A stretch of DNA of 64,000 nucleotides from JBPBQZ01 sp050955105 (lineage in GTDB: Bacteria; Pseudomonadota; Gammaproteobacteria; Burkholderiales; Burkholderiaceae), in NCBI GenBank assembly GCA_050955105.1, contig JBPBQZ010000088.1:3189-67188 (forward strand), written 5' to 3'. This document shows positions 8,854 through 17,261 of this stretch, piece after piece (the first letter of the stretch is position 1; each line of letters starts with the position of its first letter). Below the pieces are notes generated by a model that made no database searches, was not told where the DNA came from, and worked only from the letters and a program-made list of their open reading frames with translations. A program made the translations under genes and the position numbers.

Positions 8854-9033
8854 ATGACACATCGCATATCAAAAGTAAAATGGCACATCTGGCGCATGCC
8901 GCTCGTGCTCAACGCCAGCATCGTCGGCGGCCTCGCCTGCGCGCTACTGAGCGATGGCGACGTCTGGCGTGCGATCGGTTGCCTGGGCTTAGGCTTGCCG
9001 GTTTGCGTCGCCTGTCTCAAAATGCTGCGTTAG
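8854..9033 (+). CDS. Small membrane protein (59 aa) of iron-uptake operon
   Basis: A short gene in the gap between the PepSY gene and the SDR gene. The translation begins MTHRISKVKWHIWRMPLVL and has two hydrophobic stretches: about residues 16-34 (PLVLNASIVGGLACALLS) and 42-56 (CLGLGLPVCVACLK). The pattern of a basic N-terminus, a helix ending in ALL-DGD-W and a second short helix recurs in tiny proteins that follow PepSY proteins in siderophore operons of Pseudomonas and Burkholderia (from memory, not checked). It starts 41 bp after the PepSY stop and ends 32 bp before the next gene, so it is probably co-transcribed. Function unknown. Confidence 0.65.
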   Translation: MTHRISKVKWHIWRMPLVLNASIVGGLACALLSDGDVWRAIGCLGLGLPVCVACLKMLR

Positions 9034-9065
9034 CCGGTTTCTTATTTCAAAATACAGGAGACGAC

Positions 9066-9827
9066 ATGAGTTCCACGGACAGACTGGTTCTGGTTACAGG
9101 CGCCGCCAGCGGCATTGGCCTGGCGATTGCCAAGCGCTTTATCGCGGCCGGCCACAAGACCCTGATGGTCGACCGCTCGCCGGAAGTAATCAATATCGCT
9201 AAAAAGACCGCGGAAGCCGCGCATGGCCGCGCCGAAGGCCTGGTCGCCGATCTGTCGGTCGAGGCGGAAATCGAGAAACTGATGCAAACCGTGCAAAGCC
9301 GTCACGGCAATGTTGCGATCCTGGTCAACAACGCCGGCATTCATCCCAAAAAGGATGGTGGCAAGTTCATGATCGAGGAGATGGATCCCAAGCAGTGGAA
9401 CGACGTCATCGCGATTAACCTGACGGCGCCGTTCTTGCTGAGCCGCGCCGTGCTGCCGATGATGCGCGCCGCCAGTTGGGGTCGCATCATCAATATTTCT
9501 TCGCGCGGCGGCCGCACGGCTTCGCCAGTGGCTAGCGCTCACTACTCGGCCACCAAAGCCGGCCTGATCGGTTTCACGCGCACGCTGGCGCTGGAAGGCG
9601 CGCCGGCCAACATTACCGCCAATTGCGTGACGCCGGGCCCGGTCAGCACCGCGATGACCGCGCTTTCCTCGCCGGAAGTAATTGCCGCGTTCGCCAAGAG
9701 CGTGCCACTGGGCCGCTACGGCGACCCGGACGAAGTGGCTGCGGTGGTGTCCTTCCTCGCATCCGACGATGCTTCGTTCATGACTGGCGCGATCGTCGAC
9801 GTGAACGGCGGCACGTTCATGCCTTGA
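9066..9827 (+). CDS. SDR oxidoreductase, FabG-like
   Basis: A 253-aa NAD(P)-dependent short-chain dehydrogenase close to 3-oxoacyl-ACP reductases. Motifs: TGAASGIG (residues 11-18), NNAGIH in the central strand, catalytic Ser in NISSRGG, YSATK, and the C-terminal GAIVDVNGGTFMP typical of FabG relatives. The start at 9066 has AGGAG 6 nt upstream; the open frame extends back over the small membrane gene in a different phase and is not used. It could be the last gene of the iron operon by spacing, although the functional link is unclear. Real substrate unknown. Confidence 0.88.
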   Translation: MSSTDRLVLVTGAASGIGLAIAKRFIAAGHKTLMVDRSPEVINIAKKTAEAAHGRAEGLVADLSVEAEIEKLMQTVQSRHGNVAILVNNAGIHPKKDGGKFMIEEMDPKQWNDVIAINLTAPFLLSRAVLPMMRAASWGRIINISSRGGRTASPVASAHYSATKAGLIGFTRTLALEGAPANITANCVTPGPVSTAMTALSSPEVIAAFAKSVPLGRYGDPDEVAAVVSFLASDDASFMTGAIVDVNGGTFMP

Positions 9828-9895
9828 TGCGTTGATGCCTCGCAAACGTTGATGCCGCGATAAGTCGATGCATGAACGCGCGGGCACGTCGATGC
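9824..9895 (+). repeat. Five degenerate copies of a T(T/C)GATGC heptamer
   Basis: TTGATGC occurs at 9824, 9832 and 9849 and TCGATGC at 9865 and 9889, at and just after the SDR stop codon. Copies are irregularly spaced. It looks like slippage-derived sequence or a cluster of weak sites; no role is evident. Confidence 0.45.
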
Positions 9896-9918
9896 GGTGC
9901 CGCTCCAAGGCACCGCAT
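9892..9918. terminator. Hairpin between convergent SDR and oprC
   Basis: A perfect 10-bp stem (ATGCGGTGCC / GGCACCGCAT) with a 7-nt loop lies between the convergent ends of the SDR gene and the efflux operon. There is no strong T run on either strand, so it is a weak or Rho-assisted terminator. Confidence 0.5.
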
Positions 9919-9922
9919 TGCC

Positions 9923-11539
9923 TCACTTAGCCGCGACCACCGCGTCACGCGAGCTGCCGGCTGCCGCGGCGGGCTCGTTCGACGACACTGCCGGCGAATT
10001 TCCCCAGCCACCTCCCAGCGCCCGAATCAGATTGACCGTCGACACCGCCTGCGCGCCCGTCAACTGTGCGGCAACGCGTTGCGTCTCGAAAACAGTGCGT
10101 TCGGCTTCGATGACGTCGAGGTAGCTGGTCTGCCCTTCCTTATATTGCAGCCGCGATAGCTGTGCCGCGCGCGACGATGCCTGCACCGCATCGTTTTGCG
10201 CCGCCAGTTGCGTATTCAGCAGTTGCAGATCGGACAGATGATCTTCCACCTCCTGGAAAGCCACCAATACCTGCTGCCGATAGGTCGCGACGTCTTCCTC
10301 ATATTGCGCGCGCGCATTCGCGAGGTTGCCACGCCGTGCGCCGCCGTCGAAGATCGGCAATGACAATGCCGTGCCCACCAACGGCCCCAGCAGGAACGTG
10401 CGACTCGACCATTGGAACAGATTGCCCAGCGTGCCGGCTTCGAAGCCGCCGGCGCCGGTGAGCGACAGCGACGGGAAGAATGCGCTCTTGGCCACGCCTA
10501 CTCTTGCGTTGGCAGCGGCCATCTCGCGCTCGGCCGCGGCGATGTCAGGTCGGCGTTCGAGCAACGCCGACGGCAAGCCGGCCGGGATCTGCACCGCGAC
10601 GCTGGTGAGCGGCTGCGGCGTCATCTTGAATTCCGACGGCGACTTGCCGAGCAACACCGCCAGGCTGTCCTCCGACGCGGCCCGAGAACGTGCGACCGTG
10701 ATCGAATCGGCGCGTGCGGTGGCCAGTTCCGAGCGCGCGCGCGCCACATCGAGTTCGCCGATATCGCCCTCGGCATAGCGCCGCTGCATCAGCCGCAAGG
10801 CGTTCTCGCGACCAGCAACCGTGCGCGCGAAGACATCAGCCTCGGCATCGAGCTCGCGCAAGTTGAAATAGTTCTGCGCGACGTCCGCCTGCACCGCCAG
10901 CAACACCGACCGCAGCAAAGCTTCCGAACGCTGCGTATCGGCTTGTGCCGCTTGCACCGATGCCGATACCCGGCCGAACAGGTCGACTTCATACGAGGCC
11001 GAGGCCTGCGCACGCCACAAGGTGGTCTGAGCGACGTTGGCACCCGGTGACAAGCCGAGCGACGCTGGCGAAACGCGTTCGCGGGTCGGGCCGAAGCCTG
11101 CATCCAAGGTAGGAAACAGCGCCGAACGCGCGGTACGTTGCAACGCCCGCGCCTGCTCCAGGCGTGCGGCCGCGGCTTTCAAATTCTGGTTTGCGTCGCG
11201 CGCCTGCGCTTCCAGGTCGTTCAAGGTGCTGTCGCCGAACACCGTCCACCAATCGCCGCGTGCCACGGCTTCGGCCGGTTGCGCGGTTTTCCAAGTGCCG
11301 GCTTCCTGCACGGGCAGCGGCGCGCTCTTGAACGCCGTGGGCACCGCCGCCGCTGGTTTCTCATAAACAGGCGTGACCGAGCAGCCCGCGATCATCAGCA
11401 ACGAAGCGAGCAGCCCTGACATCAGCGCCCAGCGTGCCCAGCGCGCCGATGGTACTGATGCTGCTGCTGACGTCGATATGGCAGGCCGCGGCGCCGAACG
11501 CGCCGTCGCCATTGCGGGTTCAAGCAGATACGTATTCAT
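9923..11539 (-). CDS. oprC: Outer-membrane efflux lipoprotein (NodT/OprM family), OprC-like
   Basis: A 538-aa outer-membrane channel of an RND tripartite pump. A lipobox (LLMIAGC, Cys near residue 53) anchors it to the outer membrane; two repeated OEP domains follow, with the family motifs YEVDLFGRV, NYFNLRELDAE, RRPDIAAAEREM and SLPIFDGGARRGNL. The ATG at 11539 has GAGG 6 nt upstream; it leaves an unusually long pre-lipobox tail, and an internal ATG near residue 40 would give a classic lipoprotein signal. It is the last gene of the efflux operon, starting 60 bp after the pump gene, in the order known for llpE-bpeE-bpeF-oprC of Burkholderia pseudomallei. Orthology is by order and family. Confidence 0.9.
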   Translation of the reverse strand: MNTYLLEPAMATARSAPRPAISTSAAASVPSARWARWALMSGLLASLLMIAGCSVTPVYEKPAAAVPTAFKSAPLPVQEAGTWKTAQPAEAVARGDWWTVFGDSTLNDLEAQARDANQNLKAAAARLEQARALQRTARSALFPTLDAGFGPTRERVSPASLGLSPGANVAQTTLWRAQASASYEVDLFGRVSASVQAAQADTQRSEALLRSVLLAVQADVAQNYFNLRELDAEADVFARTVAGRENALRLMQRRYAEGDIGELDVARARSELATARADSITVARSRAASEDSLAVLLGKSPSEFKMTPQPLTSVAVQIPAGLPSALLERRPDIAAAEREMAAANARVGVAKSAFFPSLSLTGAGGFEAGTLGNLFQWSSRTFLLGPLVGTALSLPIFDGGARRGNLANARAQYEEDVATYRQQVLVAFQEVEDHLSDLQLLNTQLAAQNDAVQASSRAAQLSRLQYKEGQTSYLDVIEAERTVFETQRVAAQLTGAQAVSTVNLIRALGGGWGNSPAVSSNEPAAAAGSSRDAVVAAK

Positions 11540-11599
11540 TTTCAACCTCGATTCTCATGTAGCTTCGTTGCTCGGGTATGCGTGCGGGTGTCCAGAACT

Positions 11600-14500
11600 T
11601 CAGGCCTTTACACCCGGCACCGGCATGTCGCGCATCGGCGCATGCGTGCCGTGCTTGTCGACCAGATGCGCACCACCCGCCATCCGGCGCAGCAACACGT
11701 AGAACACCGGCGTCAGCAACAAGCCGAACAGCGTGACCCCCAACATCCCCGAGAACACCGCGATGCCCATTGCATAGCGCATTTCCGATCCCGCGCCAGT
11801 GGACAGCACCAGCGGCACCACACCCATGATGAAAGCGATCGACGTCATCAAGATCGGTCGCAGGCGCAAGCGGCTGGCTTCGATTGCCGCGGCGACGATC
11901 GAGCGCCCCTGCATTTCCAGCTCGCGCGCGAACTCGACGATCAAGATGGCGTTCTTCGAGGCCAATCCCACCAGCACCATAAAGCCGACCTGCGTGAAGA
12001 TATTGTTGTCGCCCTTGGTGATCCACACGCCGACCAGCGCCGACAGAATGCTCATCGGCACGATCATGATCACCGCCAATGGCAGCGTCAGGCTTTCATA
12101 CAAGGCGGCAAGCACCAGGAATACCAGCAGCACGCTGATCGGAAACACCCATAGTGCGGCGTTGCCCGCCAACACTTGCTGATAGGTCAGATCGGTCCAT
12201 TCGAACTTGATGCCGCGCGGTAACACTTCTGCGGCGATACGCTCGGCGGCAGCCTGCGCCTGGCCCGACGACACGCCCGGCGCAGGACCACCATTGATGT
12301 CCGCCGAGGTATAGCCGTTGTAGCGCACCGCCATATCGGGACCATAGGTCGGCGTTACCGTCACCAGCGAAGCCAGCGGCACCATCGCGCCACTCGCGCT
12401 GCGGGTCTGCAGCAGGCCGATGTCTTCGGCATGCGCGCGGAACGGCGCATCGGCCTGCACACGCACTTGATAGACGCGTCCGAAACGATTGAAGTCGTTC
12501 ACGTACAGCGAACCCAGATAGACCTGCATCGTGTCGAACACATCCGTTACCGAGACGCCCAATTGCTTGGCCTTCACACGATCGAGATCGACTTGCAATT
12601 GCGGCACGTTGATCTGGTAGCTGGAGAACGTCGGTCCCAGTTCCGGCGTTTGCGAGGCGCGCTTGATGAACTCCTGTGTGGCGTTGGCCAGTTGCTCGTA
12701 TCCCAAATCGCCACGATCTTCGAGCTGCATCTTGAACCCGCCGAGGGTGCCGAGACCGAGCACCGGCGGTGGCGGAAACACCGCGATAAACGAGCCCTTG
12801 ATACCGGCATAGCTACGATTCAACGATGCCGCGATGGCCCCTGCCGATTCGTTTGCGGCGCGGCGTTCCGAGAACGGCTTCAACGCGATGAATATCACCG
12901 CAGCGCTCGATGAATTGGTGAAGCCGTTCACCGACAGGCCGGGAAATTGAATCGCATCGCTCACGCCCGGGGTCTGCATGGCGATGTCACCCATCTGCCG
13001 CACCACCTGCTCGGTACGGTCGAGCGACGCGCCGTTGGGCAATTGCGCGAAGCTGATCAGATACTCCTTGTCTTGCGCGGGAACGAAGCCCGACGGCACC
13101 ACGTGCGCAAACAAAGCGGCCGCTCCCAGCAGCACCGCATACACCGCCATCATAATGCCGCGATGACGGATCACGCCGGTGACGCCGCGACCATAGGCGC
13201 GCGAACCGCGTCCGAACAAGGCGTTGAAGCGCCGGAAGAAGCCGCCGAATGCGCGATTCATCACGCGCGTGAGCCAATCCTCGGGTTCATCGTGGCCCTT
13301 CAGCAACAGTGCCGCGAGCGCCGGCGACAAGGTCAGCGAATTGAAGGCCGAGATCACCGTCGAGATGGCGATGGTCATCGCAAATTGCTTGTAGAACTGC
13401 CCCGTCAATCCCGACATAAAGGCCAGCGGCACGAACACTGCCACCAAGGTCAAGGCAATCGCGACAATCGGCCCACTCACCTCGCGCATCGCCTGATAAG
13501 TGGCATCACGCGCCGACAGACCCGAAGCGATATTGCGCTCGACGTTTTCTACCACCACGATCGCGTCGTCGACCACGATACCGATCGCCAGCACCATACC
13601 GAACAGCGACAGTGCGTTGATCGAGAAGCCGAAGGCGAGCAACAGCGAGAATGTGCCGATAATCGACACCGGCACTGCCAGCAGAGGGATGATCGAAGCG
13701 CGCCAGGTTTGCAGGAACACAATGACGACCAACACCACCAGCGCCAGGGCTTCGAACAAGGTATGTACCACCGCTTCGATGCTCGAACGCACAAACTGCG
13801 TTGGATCGTAGACGATGCGATAGTCGACGCCGGCTGGCATATCCAGCTTCAGCTCGGCCATGGTCTTGCGTACCGCGTCCGAGATGGCCAGCGAGTTGGC
13901 GCCCGGCGACTGATTGATGGCCATCGCCACCGCCGGTTGATTGTTCAGCAACGCACGCAATGCATACTCGGAAGCGGCCAGCTCGACGCGCGCCACGTCG
14001 CGCAAGCGCGTCACTTCGCCGTCAGGCCCGGCTTTCAAGACGATATCGCCGAATTCTTCTTCGCTCTGCAAGCGGCCGCGCGCATTCACCGACAACTGCA
14101 GCGGTACGTTGGATGCGTTGGGCGAACCGCCGATCACGCCGGCCGCCACCTGCACGTTCTGATCGCGAATTGCTTGCACTATGTCGTTGGCGGTCATGCC
14201 GCGCTGCGCCACTTTCTGCGGGTCGAGCCAGACGCGCATCGCGTAATCGCCCGAGCCCCACAGCTGCGCCTGACCCACGCCGGGAATACGCTCAAGCCGA
14301 TCCTTGACGTTCAACAGCGCATAGTTGCGCAGATAGGTCATGTCGTAGCGCTTGTCCGGCGACACCAGATGCACCACCATGGTCAGCGTCGGCGAAGCCT
14401 TGATCGACGTCACGCCGAGCCGTTGCACATCTTCGGGCAAGCGCGGCAAAGCTTGCGAGACGCGGTTCTGCACCAGTTGCTGCGCCTTGTCCGGGTCGGT

Positions 14501-14797
14501 TCCCAGCCGGAACGTGATGGTGAGCGTGAGATTGCCGTCGCTATTGGCTTGCGACTGCATGTAGAGCATGTTCTCGACGCCGTTGATCTGTTCCTCGAGC
14601 GGCGCGGCGACCGTCTCGGCGATCACTTTCGGGTTGGCGCCTGGGTACTGCGCATGCACGATCACCGACGGCGGTACCACTTCCGGATATTCGGAAATCG
14701 GCAACTGGAATAAAGAGATGATGCCGGCCAGCAGGATCACCACCGACAGCACGCCGGCGAAGATCGGCCGGTCGATGAAGAATTTTGAGATATTCAT
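11600..14797 (-). CDS. bpeF: RND multidrug efflux pump, HAE1 family (BpeF/MexF-like)
   Basis: A 1065-aa inner-membrane proton/drug antiporter, the full size of the AcrB/MexF family. It opens with the typical MNISKFFIDRPIFAGVLS helix; the proton-relay Asp pair is present in GIVVDDAIVVVENVER (TM4); duplicated porter domains and the second helix block (GFMVLVGLASKNAILIVEF) follow. Sequence style is closest to MexF/BpeF, pumps that export chloramphenicol, trimethoprim and fluoroquinolones in related bacteria. The start at 14797 (MNISK) is preferred over an upstream in-frame codon at 14839 because it matches the family N-terminus. Its antisense strand carries a long spurious frame from high GC. 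Confidence 0.94.
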   Translation of the reverse strand: MNISKFFIDRPIFAGVLSVVILLAGIISLFQLPISEYPEVVPPSVIVHAQYPGANPKVIAETVAAPLEEQINGVENMLYMQSQANSDGNLTLTITFRLGTDPDKAQQLVQNRVSQALPRLPEDVQRLGVTSIKASPTLTMVVHLVSPDKRYDMTYLRNYALLNVKDRLERIPGVGQAQLWGSGDYAMRVWLDPQKVAQRGMTANDIVQAIRDQNVQVAAGVIGGSPNASNVPLQLSVNARGRLQSEEEFGDIVLKAGPDGEVTRLRDVARVELAASEYALRALLNNQPAVAMAINQSPGANSLAISDAVRKTMAELKLDMPAGVDYRIVYDPTQFVRSSIEAVVHTLFEALALVVLVVIVFLQTWRASIIPLLAVPVSIIGTFSLLLAFGFSINALSLFGMVLAIGIVVDDAIVVVENVERNIASGLSARDATYQAMREVSGPIVAIALTLVAVFVPLAFMSGLTGQFYKQFAMTIAISTVISAFNSLTLSPALAALLLKGHDEPEDWLTRVMNRAFGGFFRRFNALFGRGSRAYGRGVTGVIRHRGIMMAVYAVLLGAAALFAHVVPSGFVPAQDKEYLISFAQLPNGASLDRTEQVVRQMGDIAMQTPGVSDAIQFPGLSVNGFTNSSSAAVIFIALKPFSERRAANESAGAIAASLNRSYAGIKGSFIAVFPPPPVLGLGTLGGFKMQLEDRGDLGYEQLANATQEFIKRASQTPELGPTFSSYQINVPQLQVDLDRVKAKQLGVSVTDVFDTMQVYLGSLYVNDFNRFGRVYQVRVQADAPFRAHAEDIGLLQTRSASGAMVPLASLVTVTPTYGPDMAVRYNGYTSADINGGPAPGVSSGQAQAAAERIAAEVLPRGIKFEWTDLTYQQVLAGNAALWVFPISVLLVFLVLAALYESLTLPLAVIMIVPMSILSALVGVWITKGDNNIFTQVGFMVLVGLASKNAILIVEFARELEMQGRSIVAAAIEASRLRLRPILMTSIAFIMGVVPLVLSTGAGSEMRYAMGIAVFSGMLGVTLFGLLLTPVFYVLLRRMAGGAHLVDKHGTHAPMRDMPVPGVKA

Positions 14798-14928
14798 GAC
14801 AGTCTCTACGGATCGTATGAGCGATGTGAGCCACACCACGCGATCAGCGTGGTGGCATCACCAAGGCATGGCAGTGAAACTGGCGGAGTCGAGGCCCCGC
14901 CTGACCGGCGCGTTTCAGCGGTGCTCGG

Positions 14929-16113
14929 TCAGCCCGATTGCACGCCCGCGCCGGTATCGGCGCTCATCGGCACCATGTTCGGACTCACCCGGTCGCCGGG
15001 CCGCACGCGCTGCAGGCCATTCACCACGATGCGATCGCCCGGCGCCAGTCCTTTGCTGACCACACGCAGGCCATCGTGCAGATCGCCCAGCGTCACCTCG
15101 CGATACATCGCCTGCTTATCGGCGGTGACCACCAGCACGAACTTCTTCGCCTGGTCGGTGCCGACAGCGCGATCGTCGATCATCACCGCCGGATGCGGTG
15201 CCCCGCCACCCACTTGAATGCGCGCATACAAGCCCGGCAGCAACACGCCGTCCGCATTGTCGAAGCGCGCGCGTACGCGGATCGTGCCGGAGTTGGTATC
15301 CAGCCGGTTATCGACCGAGGCGATGGTGCCGTGGCGCGAGTAACCGTCTTCATCCGCCAACCCCAACGACACTGGCACGGCTGATTTCGTGTCGTGCGCC
15401 AGATAGCGCAGATACGTCTGTTCGTCGACATCGAAGGCCGCGTATATCGGCGACACCGAAACCAGCGAGGTCAGCGGCGGCGAAGCGGCACCGGCCGACA
15501 CCACATTACCGACCGTGATCTCGGCACGCGAAACACGTCCGGCAACCGGCGCCACGATGCGCGTGTAGCCGAGGTTCAGCCGTGCCGTTTCAAGCGCCGC
15601 CTGCGCGCCACGCAAATTGGCACCGGCTTCACGCGCCCCGTTCTGCGCCTGTTCGAGATCGCGCTGCGCGATCGCATGGTCAGCAATCAGCCGCTGCGCG
15701 CGCGCCAGTTCGGTTTGCGCATAGGCATTGTGTGCATCCGCTACCGCGAGCATGGCGGCGGTACGATCGACCTCTGCCTGGTAAGGCCGCGGATCGATGG
15801 TGAAGAGCGCCTCGCCCTTCTGCACCAGCGCGCCATCCTTGAAATAAACCGCCGTGATAGTGCCCGACACCAGCGGCCTGATCTGTACCGTGTCGACCGC
15901 CTGCAGACGTCCCGAATAACGTTGCCAATCGGTGATGGTGCCGGTAACGACCGTGGCGACATCGACCGCCGCAGCGGGCGGCGTGGGTGCCGCGTGGGCC
16001 TCGCTGCCCGGCGCCGCCGCGCTGCCAACCCCCGCGACGATGCCGTAGGTGGCCGCCGCGGCCACCGCCAAGGTGGCAACGGCAATAATGAGATGAGGAC
16101 GTTTGATGGACAT
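14929..16113 (-). CDS. bpeE: RND periplasmic adaptor (membrane fusion protein), BpeE/MexE-like
   Basis: A 394-aa membrane fusion protein linking the pump and outer-membrane channel. It has an N-terminal hydrophobic anchor or signal (residues 8-28), the first half of the lipoyl domain (VQIRPLVSGTITAVYFKDGALVQKGEALFTIDPRPYQ in pieces), an alpha-hairpin (about 105-165), the second lipoyl half (TRIVAPVAGRVSRAEITVG) and a C-terminal beta-barrel/MP domain. GGAG lies 7 nt before the ATG. Its start is one base after the stop of the llpE-like gene, so the two are coupled; the pump follows after 131 bp. Confidence 0.93.
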   Translation of the reverse strand: MSIKRPHLIIAVATLAVAAAATYGIVAGVGSAAAPGSEAHAAPTPPAAAVDVATVVTGTITDWQRYSGRLQAVDTVQIRPLVSGTITAVYFKDGALVQKGEALFTIDPRPYQAEVDRTAAMLAVADAHNAYAQTELARAQRLIADHAIAQRDLEQAQNGAREAGANLRGAQAALETARLNLGYTRIVAPVAGRVSRAEITVGNVVSAGAASPPLTSLVSVSPIYAAFDVDEQTYLRYLAHDTKSAVPVSLGLADEDGYSRHGTIASVDNRLDTNSGTIRVRARFDNADGVLLPGLYARIQVGGGAPHPAVMIDDRAVGTDQAKKFVLVVTADKQAMYREVTLGDLHDGLRVVSKGLAPGDRIVVNGLQRVRPGDRVSPNMVPMSADTGAGVQSG

Positions 16114-16114
16114 G

Positions 16115-16981
16115 TCAGAACTCCGGTGTATCGAATTCGGTTACGGCAAGCGGCTGCGTTGCAGCCAGCCGTTGTCGTAGAAAAAGGGCCACTTCCGCCA
16201 ACGCAGCCACGTCGGCCGCCAGCCCCGCATGCGACGCGTTGCGATGGCGCGTGACCTGTGTCGGCACGCCCGCTGCGATCAAGGCGCTTGCATAGCGCTC
16301 GGCCTCGACGTGCAAGACGTCGTTCTGCGCGCTGGCAATCAGTGCAGGCGGCAAACCCGCCAGGCGACTCGATTCAAGCGGCGCCGCATACGGATGCAAG
16401 CGCTGCGAGGCATTCGGCAGGTAGGCACGGTAGCACTGGGCACATTCATTCAGTTTGACGTCGGAGGTAATCAACGCCCCGTCCCCAACCCGCGTCATGC
16501 TTGGATCGAGCAAGGGCGCCAGCAGTGCCTGCGCGCTGATGACCACCTCGCCGCGATCACGCGCCATGGCCGCCACGCAGGTCGCAAGATTGCCGCCGGC
16601 GTCATGCCCGGCCACGCCCAGGCGCGGCTTCGAGGCGCGCGAGCCGGCTTGTCCCACTGCCCATTTCGCCGCGCGATAGCCGTCTTCCGGTGCGGCGGGA
16701 AACGGATAAGCCGGCGCCAAGGAATACGCGACTGAAATCACCATGGCGCCGGCGTGTGTGGCGATGAACGAGGCCGCGACCTGCGCTTGATCCAACGAGC
16801 CGCCGACGAAACCGCCGCCATGGAAATACAGCACTATCGGGCGCAACTCGACGGCAAGCCGGCCGACCGCCAAATGCGAACGCTGCTGCGACGATTGCCG
16901 CGAGGGCTCGTAGATCCGTAGCGCGATCGGTTGCAAGAATCCCTCGATGCGTGCCTCGCTGACTTGCAATGCTGAAACCAT
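16115..16981 (-). CDS. llpE: Alpha/beta hydrolase (LlpE-like, HSL family), first gene of efflux operon
   Basis: A 288-aa hydrolase of the hormone-sensitive-lipase group. The oxyanion-hole motif HGGGFVGGS is present; the nucleophile elbow reads GHDAGGN, with Asp in place of the usual Ser of GxSxG, so the normal nucleophile may be missing; the DVLHVEAERY and RHRNASHAG segments carry the expected Asp and His. In B. pseudomallei a lipase-like gene, llpE, heads the bpeEF-oprC operon, and this gene occupies exactly that place. The start at 16981 is tentative: no strong ribosome binding site is seen, and an upstream ATG at 17047 would add an arginine-rich tail. Confidence 0.82.
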   Translation of the reverse strand: MVSALQVSEARIEGFLQPIALRIYEPSRQSSQQRSHLAVGRLAVELRPIVLYFHGGGFVGGSLDQAQVAASFIATHAGAMVISVAYSLAPAYPFPAAPEDGYRAAKWAVGQAGSRASKPRLGVAGHDAGGNLATCVAAMARDRGEVVISAQALLAPLLDPSMTRVGDGALITSDVKLNECAQCYRAYLPNASQRLHPYAAPLESSRLAGLPPALIASAQNDVLHVEAERYASALIAAGVPTQVTRHRNASHAGLAADVAALAEVALFLRQRLAATQPLAVTEFDTPEF

Positions 16982-17051
16982 GGAGATCGCGGGGCGGCGC
17001 CACCGCATCCTTGTCGATGACGATGGCCGGAGTGTGAGCGACACCAATTTT

Positions 17052-17081
17052 TGTATAAAGACCTATAATCCGACAACACAA
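17052..17081 (-). promoter_or_regulatory. Candidate promoter of llpE-bpeEF-oprC
   Basis: Reading on the minus strand, TTGTGT and TATACA are separated by 18 bp and lie about 70 bp before the llpE start. A TATAAT on the plus strand (17064-17069) overlaps it and could serve bpeT, which would make this the shared control region where the LysR regulator acts. Assigned from consensus only. Confidence 0.35.
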
Positions 17082-17261
17082 TCCACCGAGCGGCAACAAT
17101 ACGGCGACAATCGCCCGCTGCGCGGATGGCACTATCGACCCAACGTCCAGCTCGGCCGACGCTCTATCCAGCGCCGCCGGCAGGGTCTTTTTTTCGAGAT
17201 ATCGTGAGCGCACCCGCTTACGCGCTGTCTCGCAAATCGTTCATCCACCATGGTGAAAAAT

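Noticed and set aside
12947..14713. Long open frame (588 codons) on the plus strand within the bpeF pump gene
   Set aside because: It is antisense to a clear RND transporter, has His/Arg-rich composition typical of a high-GC shadow frame, and has no recognisable domain.
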